From Rhodoplanes sp963840055 (lineage in GTDB: Bacteria > Pseudomonadota > Alphaproteobacteria > Rhizobiales > Xanthobacteraceae): a stretch of DNA of 64,000 bases. The translations under genes and the position numbers were made by a program. The notes under the pieces were generated by a model. That model made no database searches. It was not told the origin of the DNA and saw only the letters and a program-made list of their open reading frames with translations. The stretch is taken from the NCBI GenBank assembly GCA_963840055.1, contig CAWIXM010000021.1, positions 124,001 to 188,000 of the forward strand. The letters run 5' to 3'. Positions within the stretch are counted from its first letter, which is position 1; each line of letters starts with the position of its first letter. Of this stretch, positions 44,602 through 52,811 are shown one piece after another.

Positions 44602-44972
44602 TGCGCAAACTGTATCTCACCACGACTACCGCGTTCTGGGCGATTGTGCTGGCATTCTGGATCGGCAGCCTCTCGGCACCACCTGCCCAACAGCCCGTGG
44701 CCGCATCCTCATCCGATCGTGAGATCTCGGCGGCCGAACTGGCCAAGCATGCAAGCCCGGAGACCTGCTGGATGGCCATTCGTGGCAGCGTCTATGATCT
44801 GGCCGCCTATCTGCCGGACCATCCCTCGCGGCCGCAAATCATCGAGCCATGGTGCGGCAAGGACGCCACCGAGGCGTACAACACCAAGACTAAAAATCGC
44901 TCGCATTCTAAGGAAGCAGACGAATTGCTCCCCAAGTACCGGATCGGCCGCTTTGCGCCGAGCACGCGTTAG
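44601..44972 (+). CDS. Membrane-anchored cytochrome b5-like protein
   Basis: 123 residues. N-terminal span (AFWAIVLAFWIGSLSA), then a cytochrome b5 domain: CWMAIRGSVYDLAAYLPDHP with the first heme-ligand His, and NRSHSKEADELLPKY with the second. The usual HPGG is HPS here. Start shares one base with the reductase stop (TGATG), so it is translationally coupled and is the likely electron acceptor of the reductase. Confidence 0.85.
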   Translation: MRKLYLTTTTAFWAIVLAFWIGSLSAPPAQQPVAASSSDREISAAELAKHASPETCWMAIRGSVYDLAAYLPDHPSRPQIIEPWCGKDATEAYNTKTKNRSHSKEADELLPKYRIGRFAPSTR

Positions 44973-45018
44973 CTTCCAGAAAGAGCGTGGCGGCTCACGG
45001 GTCTAACAAGCTGAACAC

Positions 45019-45288
45019 CTAGTCGGGCGCGGCATTGATTGCAGCCGAAACCGCGGCGTCGCTTGGTGTGCCGTTGGGATGCGCGGCGACGGCGCGCAGG
45101 AACTCATCACGCCCGACCAGGCAAAACCTCTCCAGCTCGGGGAACGGCGGGTAGGTTATGCCGTTGCATTGGTCGCCGATCACCTCCGTAAGGTGCGCGA
45201 CCTCGCTGGCAAGGAAAGGAGATGGGCGCATTCCCTTCTCCGACGACACATGCGGTTGGGCGGGCGTTGACCAAATCCGGAACGGCAC
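45019..45288 (-). CDS. Hypothetical protein, up to 89 aa
   Basis: Starts divergently from erpA. ASEVAHLTEVIGDQCNGITY and PPFPELERFCLVGRDEFLRA look protein-like; MRPSPF inside may be the true start. No domain recognised; it could be the remains of a larger gene. Confidence 0.4.
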   Translation of the reverse strand: MPFRIWSTPAQPHVSSEKGMRPSPFLASEVAHLTEVIGDQCNGITYPPFPELERFCLVGRDEFLRAVAAHPNGTPSDAAVSAAINAAPD

Positions 45289-45306
45289 TTAACTACACTG
45301 AGGAAC

Positions 45307-45654
45307 ATGACATTTGCAGGAACCATGAGCACGCAAGTAACCCTGACCGACCGCGCCGCCCGGCGGATCGGCGAAATCCTCAAGGCGGAGCCCGCCGGCA
45401 CGATGCTGCGCGTCTGCGTAGAGGGCGGCGGCTGCTCCGGCTTCCAGTACAAATTCGATCTCGACCGCGACCGGGCGAGCGACGATCTGGTGCTGGCGCG
45501 CGACGGCGCGACCGTGTTGATCGACCCGGTGTCGCTGCAGTACATGGCCGGCGCCGAGATCGACTATGTCGACGACCTGATCGGCGCGTCGTTCAAGATC
45601 AACAATCCGATCGCGGCGGCCTCCTGCGGCTGCGGGACAAGTTTTTCGATCTAA
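45307..45654 (+). CDS. erpA: Iron-sulfur cluster insertion protein ErpA (HesB/IscA family)
   Basis: 115 residues. A-type carrier with the three cluster-binding Cys: CVEGGGCSGFQYKFD (second Cys of the pair) and SCGCGTSFSI at the end. It delivers Fe-S clusters to apoproteins in the cytoplasm. An alternative start at 45325 (MSTQVTLTDRAARRIGEI) also has an AGGAAC site. Tail-to-tail overlap of 4 bp with the broken COQ10-like gene. One of the few intact housekeeping-type genes here. Confidence 0.92.
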   Translation: MTFAGTMSTQVTLTDRAARRIGEILKAEPAGTMLRVCVEGGGCSGFQYKFDLDRDRASDDLVLARDGATVLIDPVSLQYMAGAEIDYVDDLIGASFKINNPIAAASCGCGTSFSI

Positions 45655-45957
45655 GTCTGAAACAACGCCGCGGAGACGCCACGTGACGCGGCTTGGCGCT
45701 GCGGCCCGAACCGTGCCACGAAGGCCTGCAGGATCCTCCCGGCCTGCTGCTCCACCAACCCCGCAAGCATCGGCTGCACGAACGAAGGCACCACTGCGAT
45801 ATCGAGCGTCATGTCGAAGGTCACTTCGCAGCCGCCCGGCACATCGCGAAAGCGCCAGACATTGGAAAAGGATCGAATGAACTTGGTCCCGATCGAATGG
45901 ACCTCGATGCACGACGGATAAGTGAGCGTCGTGACGGAATTCAGTTCCTCTTCAAGC

Positions 45958-47185
45958 CGCCGTTTCAAATCCGAAGTGCAACAGGGCAGCATAGACGGCA
46001 TGGCGGAGTGAGTGGCGGGGGAAAGGGTCGGGGTCAAGGGCTTTAGTCGCCGGAGACGATGCGAGCGCAGCGAGCACCCTTGAGGCCGACGTTTTCTCCC
46101 GCCAGACTTTGCCATGTTGTGTATGCCGGTTTTTCTGGCGGTCAGATGGAAGACTATCCTTGCGTGGGACAGCACATCTCACGGAGGAAAAATGCCCGAA
46201 GGCTATCTCCATCTGACCTGCGAACAACGCTGCCAGATTTACGCGCTCTTGCAAAGCGGCCACTCGCAAGCCCACATCGCGCGGCAAATTGGCGTCGATC
46301 CGTCGACGATCAGCCGCGAGCTTGTTCGCAACACCGGCGCGCGCGGCTATCGCTTCAAGCAAGCGCACGAGAAGGCCTCGCAGAGACGCCAAGAGGCCTC
46401 GGACAAGCCGCGCAAAATAACGCCAGATTTGGTGGAGCTGATCGAAGAAAAACTGACGCAACAGCAGTGGAGTCCCGATCAGATCAGCGGGCGTCTGGCG
46501 AAGGATGGCGTCGCCTTTATCAGTCACGAGCGCATCTATCAGCATGTCTGGAAAGACAAGAAAGACGGGGGCACGCTGTATCTTCACTTGCGTCACAGCG
46601 GCAAAAAATACAACAGGCGCAAGGGCAAGAATTCGGGGCGCGGGCTGATTCCGAACCGCGTCGATATCGATCAGCGGCCTCCTATTGTCGCCGCAAAAAT
46701 CCGCATCGGAGACTGGGAGGCCGACACGATTATCGGCGCCAATCACAAAGGCGTTGTCATGTCGCACGTCGAGCGAACCTCCAAATACACCAAGCTCGCC
46801 AAACTGCCGGACAAGAACGCGGACTCTGTCGTGCAGGCCTGCGCACGCGTGCTTTTGCCGCTCGCTGACCAAATCGAAACAATCACTTACGACAATGGAA
46901 AAGAGTTCGCCTCTCACGCCCAAATCGCAACCTCGCTGGGGGCACTATCCTATTTTGCCAAGCCCTATCACTCGTGGGAACGCGGCCTCAACGAACACAC
47001 TAACGGCCTCTTCAGGCAGTACTTCCCAAAAGGTTCCGACTTCTCTATTTTGTCCGATGCCGATGTCCAAAGGGTCGAGGACAAACTCAACTCTCGCCCC
47101 AGAAAGATACTCGGCTACCAAACCCCTCGCGAGATTTTCTTCAGCGCCAGAAATCTGCCCGTTGCACTTCACTGTTGAATGGGCG
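45958..47185 (+). mobile_element. IS30-family element, copy 3 (1228 bp)
   Basis: Inverse orientation to copies 1 and 2. Ends CGCCGTTTCAA and CGCCCATTCAA with exact target duplication AGC (45955-45957 and 47186-47188), which defines the element ends for all copies. Confidence 0.95.
46192..47178 (+). CDS. IS30-family transposase (copy 3)
   Basis: 328 residues, same as copy 2. ATG at 46192 after GGAGGAAAA. Intact HTH and DDE core as described for copy 1. Confidence 0.95.
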   Translation: MPEGYLHLTCEQRCQIYALLQSGHSQAHIARQIGVDPSTISRELVRNTGARGYRFKQAHEKASQRRQEASDKPRKITPDLVELIEEKLTQQQWSPDQISGRLAKDGVAFISHERIYQHVWKDKKDGGTLYLHLRHSGKKYNRRKGKNSGRGLIPNRVDIDQRPPIVAAKIRIGDWEADTIIGANHKGVVMSHVERTSKYTKLAKLPDKNADSVVQACARVLLPLADQIETITYDNGKEFASHAQIATSLGALSYFAKPYHSWERGLNEHTNGLFRQYFPKGSDFSILSDADVQRVEDKLNSRPRKILGYQTPREIFFSARNLPVALHC

Positions 47186-47222
47186 AGCGTAAAAAAACCG
47201 AATTGAAACGCCATCACTGACG

Positions 47223-48423
47223 CGGCTTATCCCGTTGACTCAGGTTCGTCTATATATAGTGGCTATGCCGGTTTGATGGGTTGATCTCGTCTGACGCCCT
47301 GTGCGGGCGGCGCGCGGTCCTGGCGCATTCCGGTGGCCGTCTTGCTGCGGTGCGGCGCACGCCTGAGCGTTTCAGCACGCTTGCGAGGATTGTCTCGTTT
47401 GACGATATCCCAATAGCTCGCCGGCTCGTAATGTGCGGCGAGCCCAAGCAGGGCTTCAAATGAAACATGCCGGTGGAAGCGGCGATTGTAGCGAAAAACG
47501 AATTCATTGAGATAAGTGTCGACGTGCTTGCGGCGCAAGCCGTGATATGTGCCGAGGCTCCATCGTTTCATCAACGAGAAAGCCCGATGGATCCACGGCA
47601 AGACAATGTGGCCCGCCATCTTGCCGACGGTGCGTGGATCGTGCCGATAGCTGGCCAATCCCGGATAGGACGCGTGGCCATCGGTAATCAGCGTGGTTCC
47701 GCGCTTCACGTTGGCCTTCACGAAAGCTTCGATCGACTTGGCGGAATTGTTGGCGATCATGGCAAGACGGATGCGGCCAGAACGTGTATCGAGGTATTTG
47801 GCGTGCTTGCGTCGCCGCCTAGCTTGATTGACGTCGCGATCGATCACCTCGACGGCCCCGATGACGAGGATTTTGCCGGCATTGCCGGGTTCGAAGAACG
47901 CATCGCCTTCACGGAAGGGAATTTCCGCCTGATCGACTTCGACAACCCCCTCCAGTGGTTCGCGATCCGGATCGACCATCGATCGCCGCAACTTCTGCGT
48001 CAGCAGCCAGGCGGTCTTGTAAGTGACGCCGAGTTGGTCCTCCAATTGTCGCGCCGACATACCGTTGGAATGCGTCGCCATGAGATGCGCGGCCCAAAAC
48101 CATGCCGTAAGCGGCAGCTTGGAGCGATGCATCGCCGTGCCCGCCGTGATCGAGGTCTGTCGACCACAATCGAGGCATTCGTACAAACGTGGTCGGCTTT
48201 TCAGCACCGCCGCGCGGCGTTCGCTGCAGCTAGGGCAGATGAAACCGTCCGGCCAGCGTCGTTTGAACAAGAACGCAACGCAGCTCGCTTCGTCAGAAAA
48301 TGCCTTCTGGAATTCGGAAAGCGAGCGCGCCCTAGCCATCGGGTGTACGTCCTGGCGACCTCACGCGGCCGACCTCACGACACACTACATCTAGAGCTAC
48401 CTGAGTCAACGGGATAAGCCACT
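47223..48423 (-). mobile_element. IS1595-family element with 8-bp target duplication
   Basis: Inverted ends GGCTTATCCCGTTGACTCAG on both sides; CACTGACG flanks (47215-47222 and 48424-48431). The right end carries two more bases (ACT) than the left (C). 1.2 kb. Confidence 0.9.
47263..48339 (-). CDS. IS1595-family (ISXO2-like) transposase
   Basis: 358 residues. N-terminal zinc ribbon (FICPSCSERRA, YECLDCGRQTS), then ISXO2-like DDE/N core: GVVEVDQAEIPF (first Asp), LITDGHASYPGL (second) and HVDTYLNEFVFRYNRRF near the end, where Asn/Glu completes the site. It looks intact, with an extra basic tail after residue 310. Confidence 0.93.
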   Translation of the reverse strand: MARARSLSEFQKAFSDEASCVAFLFKRRWPDGFICPSCSERRAAVLKSRPRLYECLDCGRQTSITAGTAMHRSKLPLTAWFWAAHLMATHSNGMSARQLEDQLGVTYKTAWLLTQKLRRSMVDPDREPLEGVVEVDQAEIPFREGDAFFEPGNAGKILVIGAVEVIDRDVNQARRRRKHAKYLDTRSGRIRLAMIANNSAKSIEAFVKANVKRGTTLITDGHASYPGLASYRHDPRTVGKMAGHIVLPWIHRAFSLMKRWSLGTYHGLRRKHVDTYLNEFVFRYNRRFHRHVSFEALLGLAAHYEPASYWDIVKRDNPRKRAETLRRAPHRSKTATGMRQDRAPPAQGVRRDQPIKPA

Positions 48424-48535
48424 CACTGACGTCCGGCAATTCTGGGGCATCCGGCTCGATACGCTCGAGCGGCGTCTTCGCAAGGTAAATTGCTTTCCTC
48501 TTTGCTCGCACGAGAAATAATACGAAACAATACAC
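48424..48535 (-). pseudogene. Short ORF cut by IS1595
   Basis: About 37 codons (RAKRKAIYLAKTPLERIEPD then APELPDVS) before the IS1595 border. Protein-like, but no family recognised. It could be the start of the truncated gene next to the COQ10-like fragment. Confidence 0.25.
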
Positions 48536-48619
48536 CTAAGATAAAACTGAACCGAGTGGCGGACGCCCAAGCAAGCGATCACCAACAAAAGTAAAGGGTG
48601 CACAACACGATCGTCGCGA

Positions 48620-48800
48620 TTGGACGGGGCGGCGGGGCATGGGCGCATCGTTCGCCATACCAGCGGCTGCCCGAAGTGCGCGCGCGGCGAAGGGCATCCG
48701 GTCTCCGTTCTGACGGTGAGCTATCCCGGTGGACGCACCCGCCAGTTCAGCCTACGTCGCGAACAGGTTTCCGAGGTGCGCCGGTGGCTGGAGAATTATC
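48620..48800 (+). pseudogene. DUF6788-like gene cut at the att-like repeat
   Basis: GRIVRHTSGCPKCARGEGHP then VSVLTVSYPGG and QVSEVRRWLENY match the small DUF6788-type proteins that often accompany IS or integron-like genes. At 48799 the coding text ends exactly where the 155-bp repeat starts; the last 25 codons of the frame are repeat DNA. So the repeat's arrival truncated this gene. Confidence 0.55.
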
Positions 48801-48944
48801 GAGTCCCACCGCCCGCATCCGGAGGACATGCTGAGGGAGTTTTGTCGAAAGCGGTGGGCAGGACAAACGCGTGAAAGTGGCGCTATAGGCGATACATAAC
48901 TACCGTGTGCGTTCGAGTCTCACCGCTCATATGCTGATCGGTAA
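48799..48944. repeat. att-like direct repeat, right copy (continues at 50267-50276)
   Basis: Same sequence and orientation as 7942-8096, from TCGAGTCCCACCGCCCGCAT onwards. An IS4 element splits it at GATCGGTAA; the remainder TTAACAAGCT follows the IS. The copies differ at a few bases (for example AAAGCCATGCGC against ACTACCGTGTGC). Lacks the tRNA 5' part. Confidence 0.85.
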
Positions 48945-50257
48945 CACTGGTGTCCGGTTGACGGTGAGGAGCGTTCTGGAAAGAGCTGATCTGGCAGGAG
49001 CTTGCCACCGAAAATGGGTGGTGTCGATTTGAACTTGGTCGGGCGCTATTCGGAGTTTTTCCGAGGAGTCGCCCGTGAACATCGGCAAGACGCTTTTCGC
49101 CCAGCTGATGGATTTTCTGCCTTGGAGCACTTTTGCGCGGATTGTTACCCGCTACGGTGGCGACGCCCGGGTGCGAACGCTGTGTTGTGCCGAGCAATAC
49201 CGCGCGATGGCGTTTGCGCAACTGACCTATCGAGAGAGCCTGCGCGATATCGAGGTCTGCCTATCGGCGCGCGCGTCGAAACTCTATCACATTGGTTTTC
49301 GCGAGCCGGTCCGACGATCGACTCTGGCCGACGCGAACGAGACGCGCGACTGGCGCATTTACGCGGAGTTCGCTCACCGTCTGATTGCCCATGCGAGGAA
49401 GCTCTATGCCAGCGAAAGCCTGGGCATGGAGCTGGCCAACACGGTCTATGCTCTGGATTCCACGACCATCGATCTGTGCCTGTCGCTATTTCCATGGGCG
49501 CACTTTCGCTCCACCAAGGCGGCGGTGAAGATGCACACGTTGCTCGATCTGCGCGGCAACATCCCGAGCTTCGTTCACATCTCGAACGGCAAGCTGCACG
49601 ACGTTCACGCTCTCGATTTGCTGATCCCCGAAGCAGGCGCCATCTACGTCATGGATCGCGGCTACATCGACTTCGCGCGCCTTTACGTCTTGCAGCAGGC
49701 TGGCGCCTTCTTCGTCACCCGTGCCAAGTCGAACCTGGATGCGCACCGCGTCTACTCGGCGCCGACAGATCGGGCGACCGGTATCATTGCCGACCAGACT
49801 ATCGCATTGGATGGCTATTCTACCAGCAAGGACTATCCCGTTCATCTGCGCCGCGTCCGATTTAAGGATGCCGCATCGGGAAAAAGGCTGGTGTTTCTTA
49901 CCAACCATTTTACCCTGCCGGCGGCATTGATCTGCGACCTATACAAGAGCCGCTGGCAGGTCGAACTGTTCTTCAAATGGATAAAGCAGCATCTTCGGAT
50001 CAAGCAGTTTTACGGCACGTCGGACAACGCGGTGAGGACGCAAATATGGATCGCGGTTTCCGTCTACGTCCTGGTTGCCATCGTCAAGAAGCGCCTCGGC
50101 TTGGAGGCCTCTCTCTACACTTTGCTCCAGGTTTTCTCGGTCACCCTCTTCGAGAAAATGCCGATGTCCCAGGCATTTTCCGAAAGCACAACCACTTTCG
50201 AAGACGGCGAACTCAGCAACCAGCTGAATCTGTTCGACTATTAACCGGACAGTAGTG
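48945..50257 (+). mobile_element. IS4-family element with 9-bp target duplication
   Basis: Ends CACTGGTGTCCGGTT and CACTACTGTCCGGTT in inverse orientation; GATCGGTAA flanks both sides (48936-48944 and 50258-50266). Inserted into the right att-like repeat. Confidence 0.93.
49075..50244 (+). CDS. IS4-family transposase
   Basis: 389 residues. N-terminal DUF4372-like part (AQLMDFLPWSTFARIVTRYG), then the DDE core: VYALDSTTIDLCLSLFPW (first Asp), IYVMDRGYIDFARLY (second) and LYKSRWQVELFFKWIKQHLR, the Y-(2)-R-(3)-E-(6)-K motif of IS4. Intact. Confidence 0.95.
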   Translation: MNIGKTLFAQLMDFLPWSTFARIVTRYGGDARVRTLCCAEQYRAMAFAQLTYRESLRDIEVCLSARASKLYHIGFREPVRRSTLADANETRDWRIYAEFAHRLIAHARKLYASESLGMELANTVYALDSTTIDLCLSLFPWAHFRSTKAAVKMHTLLDLRGNIPSFVHISNGKLHDVHALDLLIPEAGAIYVMDRGYIDFARLYVLQQAGAFFVTRAKSNLDAHRVYSAPTDRATGIIADQTIALDGYSTSKDYPVHLRRVRFKDAASGKRLVFLTNHFTLPAALICDLYKSRWQVELFFKWIKQHLRIKQFYGTSDNAVRTQIWIAVSVYVLVAIVKKRLGLEASLYTLLQVFSVTLFEKMPMSQAFSESTTTFEDGELSNQLNLFDY

Positions 50258-50325
50258 GATCGGTAATTAACAAGCTCAACTTCTCCCGTCGCAATCCGCA
50301 TGACGTGGTCGGCGTTGCACGTGGG

Positions 50326-50568
50326 CTAGTCCCGGATACGCTGAATGAGCGACTTGATTTGCTCATTAAGCGAAGTAACAGGGGGCAACCCGCCGACTGA
50401 GTTCGCCTGCTGCAGTATCGCTTGCTGCGCCTTCTCTGGGAGAGATCCCCACTGGAGAACAACGGCAGCGCCGAGGTACCAGAGGGCAATTTCGTCGCCT
50501 TGCTTCAAGTGAAGAACCTGAGCCATCATGTCGGGCATTCGCTCGCTCCTGCTTACTGCCAAGTACAT
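50326..50568 (-). CDS. Hypothetical protein, about 70-80 aa
   Basis: MMAQVLHLKQGDEIALWYLG, AAVVLQWGSLPEKAQQAILQ and SLNEQIKSLIQRIRD. Helical and soluble. The true start may be MPDMMAQ at residue 11. No known domain. It lies just outside the right att-like repeat. Confidence 0.55.
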   Translation of the reverse strand: MYLAVSRSERMPDMMAQVLHLKQGDEIALWYLGAAVVLQWGSLPEKAQQAILQQANSVGGLPPVTSLNEQIKSLIQRIRD

Positions 50569-50681
50569 AGGAAGCGAATGCGGCCAGGGATAGATCGTTA
50601 AGACGGCAAAATTTCAAACTGAGACACTACCCGCGTCTGTTGTTGCTTGCGGCGAATCCACGAATCGGCAGATCATAACGC

Positions 50682-50963
50682 GTGGCGCGACCTTTGTGGC
50701 GTCGCACAAAGTATGATTGCACTGCACAATCGCTCCGGTCATTATGTTCTCATGACGAGTGCAGGATTTTACGGTGTGCCGTCTGCGATGGGACGGTGTT
50801 CGCAGAGATCGCGAGTTTCGGCCGCGCGGATGCGAACACTGCGTGCGTCTCGTGCGGAATGACGTTGGTCGACTCGCCCTTTAGCGGTGGCGACTACTTC
50901 GACGTGATTATGAGAGTCGGTCGCCCTATCTGGCGTGGGGCGCGGCTTCGTCGCGCGGGATAG
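50682..50963 (+). CDS. Small zinc-ribbon protein, family member C
   Basis: Core RILRCAVCDGTVFAE, ADANTACVSCGMTLVD and GGDYFDVIMRVGRP, then a basic end RLRRAG, as in members A and B. Start unclear: the ATG at 50752, in the position of the member A start, is in another frame, so a small frameshift near 50755-50770 may have damaged the beginning. Upstream GCACAAAGT and ATTGCACTGCAC match member A. Confidence 0.5.
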   Translation: MARPLWRRTKYDCTAQSLRSLCSHDECRILRCAVCDGTVFAEIASFGRADANTACVSCGMTLVDSPFSGGDYFDVIMRVGRPIWRGARLRRAG

Positions 50964-51005
50964 CGAATTCTGTTATTGAATCAGCACCGTACTTGCCGCC
51001 GGCAA

Positions 51006-51380
51006 TTAGGACGATAGCCCGCCCATTGTCGTGGTTTTCGCGCTGTCCATCAGTGCCTTGGTGGCGGTCTCGCTCAGGTCCTTGGCCTGCTCGGTCATTG
51101 CCTGCATTTGCGCTTGGATGAAGTCCGTCTGCAGCTTGGCGAGGCTCTGCAAGTCCCTCACCTGCACCAGCCTTTCTGCAAACTCGAAGGCGCTCGCGAC
51201 ATTGCGCTCTGCATAGCCGAAGACTTTGTTGCTCAGGTCCGAGCTGCCCATGACATTGCTGGGAACGCCGCGCTGAAGGAACTGGAGGTAGCCGTTAATT
51301 GCCGTTTTTACCTGCTGCATGCTTTGTTCGGTCATTTTGCGCATGTCGGTGGGGATTTCGAACTGTGGTGTGTTGCTCAT
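51006..51380 (-). CDS. Phasin family protein
   Basis: 124 residues from ATG at 51380, preceded by GGAGAG. Amphipathic helices (MTEQSMQQVKTAINGYLQFL, FGYAERNVASAFEFAERLVQ, LAKLQTDFIQAQMQAMTEQA, LSETATKALMDSAK) are the Phasin_2 pattern. It binds the surface of polyhydroxyalkanoate granules. A longer upstream frame exists but is not needed. Stands alone. Confidence 0.88.
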   Translation of the reverse strand: MSNTPQFEIPTDMRKMTEQSMQQVKTAINGYLQFLQRGVPSNVMGSSDLSNKVFGYAERNVASAFEFAERLVQVRDLQSLAKLQTDFIQAQMQAMTEQAKDLSETATKALMDSAKTTTMGGLSS

Positions 51381-51587
51381 AAGTGCTCTCCGCTCCACTG
51401 AGAAGAATTTATTGCGCATACGGGCGAAGGCAGCCGTGCATTCCGAAGGTGAAGCCACCCACCTTGTTCCGATTTAAGCCGGCCGGGGGTCGGAATGAAG
51501 TCGGCTACCGAGGCGGGCATACGTGATGAGGCACGAAGTCTACCCCGAGGTCAGCAAAATATCACAGAAAGAGGGTCGCGGGGGCGT

Positions 51588-51810
51588 TCATGTTATCGGC
51601 GGGCGCTGCTTCGTCGCGCAGGATAGCAATCTCCCTTTAGAATTCGTCGCCGTCGCTGGCGTAGCTATAGAGGCGGCGCGGGCTTTCAAATCCTGAATCT
51701 CTTTTTGCTGCTCTTTCACCGCCTCGATAAGGGGAGCGATGAGCGCACTGTAATTGACTGACTTCGTACCGTCTGTACCGGTCGAGACTGCTTCGGCAAA
51801 CACCTGGTCA
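51588..51810 (-). pseudogene. Peptidase S74 (intramolecular chaperone) C-terminal scrap
   Basis: VFAEAVSTGTDGTKSVNYSA then LIAPLIEAVKEQQKEIQDLK is the end of the S74 chaperone domain of tail-spike or adhesin-type proteins. The rest of the gene is gone; the tail ends normally after a Thr/Ala-rich stretch. Confidence 0.65.
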
Positions 51811-51960
51811 ACAGAAGACGGCGCGCAAGCCGCGAGTCACCGCCAAAGGTTCGGCGAAGAAATCTGCCAAGGCGACCCTCCGGCCGCCGCGGAAGACACG
51901 GCATCGTCTCGTGCAGACTGAAAAGCTCCCGCGGATCACGCGCTGACATGCACTTCAGTA

Positions 51961-52481
51961 ATAGACGGCATGGCGGAGTGAGTGGCGGGGGAAAGGGTCG
52001 GGGTCAAGGGCTTTAGTCGCCGGAGACGATGCGAGCGCAGCGAGCACCCTTGAGGCCGACGTTTTCTCCCGCCAGACTTTGCCATGTTGTGTATGCCGGT
52101 TTTTCTGGCGGTCAGATGGAAGACTATCCTTGCGTGGGACAGCACATCTCACGGAGGAAAAATGCCCGAAGGCTATCTCCATCTGACCTGCGAACAACGC
52201 TGCCAGATTTACGCGCTCTTGCAAAGCGGCCGCTCGCAAGCCCACGCGCGGCAAATTGGCGTCGATCCGTCGACGATCAGCCGCGAGCTTGTTCGCAACA
52301 CCGGCGCGCGCGGCTATCGCTTCAAGCAAGCGCACGAGAAGGCCTCGCAGAGACGCCAAGAGGCCTCGGACAAGCCGCGCAAAATGACGCCAGATTTGGT
52401 GGAGCTGATCGAAGAAAAACTGACGCAACAGCAGTGGAGTCCCGATCAGATCAGCGGGCGTCTGGCGAAGGATGGCGTCGC
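51961..52481 (+). pseudogene. IS30 element remnant (fourth copy)
   Basis: 521 bp matching copy 3 from ATAGACGGCATGG to GATGGCGTCGC, with a 3-bp deletion (CACGCGCGG for CACATCGCGCGG). Both ends and the catalytic domain are missing. It abuts the nhaA duplication exactly at 52482. Confidence 0.92.
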
Positions 52482-52482
52482 T

Positions 52483-52740
52483 AGAAGAAAACGCAAGCAG
52501 CGCACAAAGGCATGCGAGAAATCCGTTCAAGGCCTTTAGCAAGCTGCCGAGCAAGCTGCTCGAGGCCAAGCTAGCCGAGCTGGCGAAACGACTTGATGAA
52601 AGTGTCGAGTCAATTCGCGATGAGTTTACGGCGTTCGCTGACGCAGAGAGTGTGGCCGCAACGGCATCCATGAGCTCATGGACCCTGGAGCCATGGCTCG
52701 AGCCGGCCGAGACTCACGTGCTTCTGCATGATGTTGCGAC
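52483..52740 (+). pseudogene. Unrecognised gene remnant upstream of nhaA (copy 2)
   Basis: Same text as at 17481 but open further (LAKRLDESVESIRDEFTAFA, then LEPWLEPAETHVLLHDV). No start. Possibly the tail of a chromosome-partition or coiled-coil protein; family not recognised. Confidence 0.35.
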
Positions 52741-52811
52741 CAAGATTTCGCAAGCATGTCGTCTTGCGCGCCGAGGGGTTGGGCGAACGATGGCTGAAGA
52801 TAGGTAGGTGC

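Larger units (their letters stand above)
45651..47220 (-). pseudogene. COQ10/RatA-like START-domain gene, broken copy
   Basis: C-terminal part at 45957-45651 (TLTYPSCIEVHSIGTKFIRS, WRFRDVPGGCEVTFDMTLDI) and a short piece at 47220-47186 (VMAFQFGFFT) are the same gene as 63282-63734, split by IS30 copy 3. The exact 3-bp duplication AGC flanks the insertion. The N-terminal half is lost at about 47220, where IS1595 begins. Confidence 0.88.
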
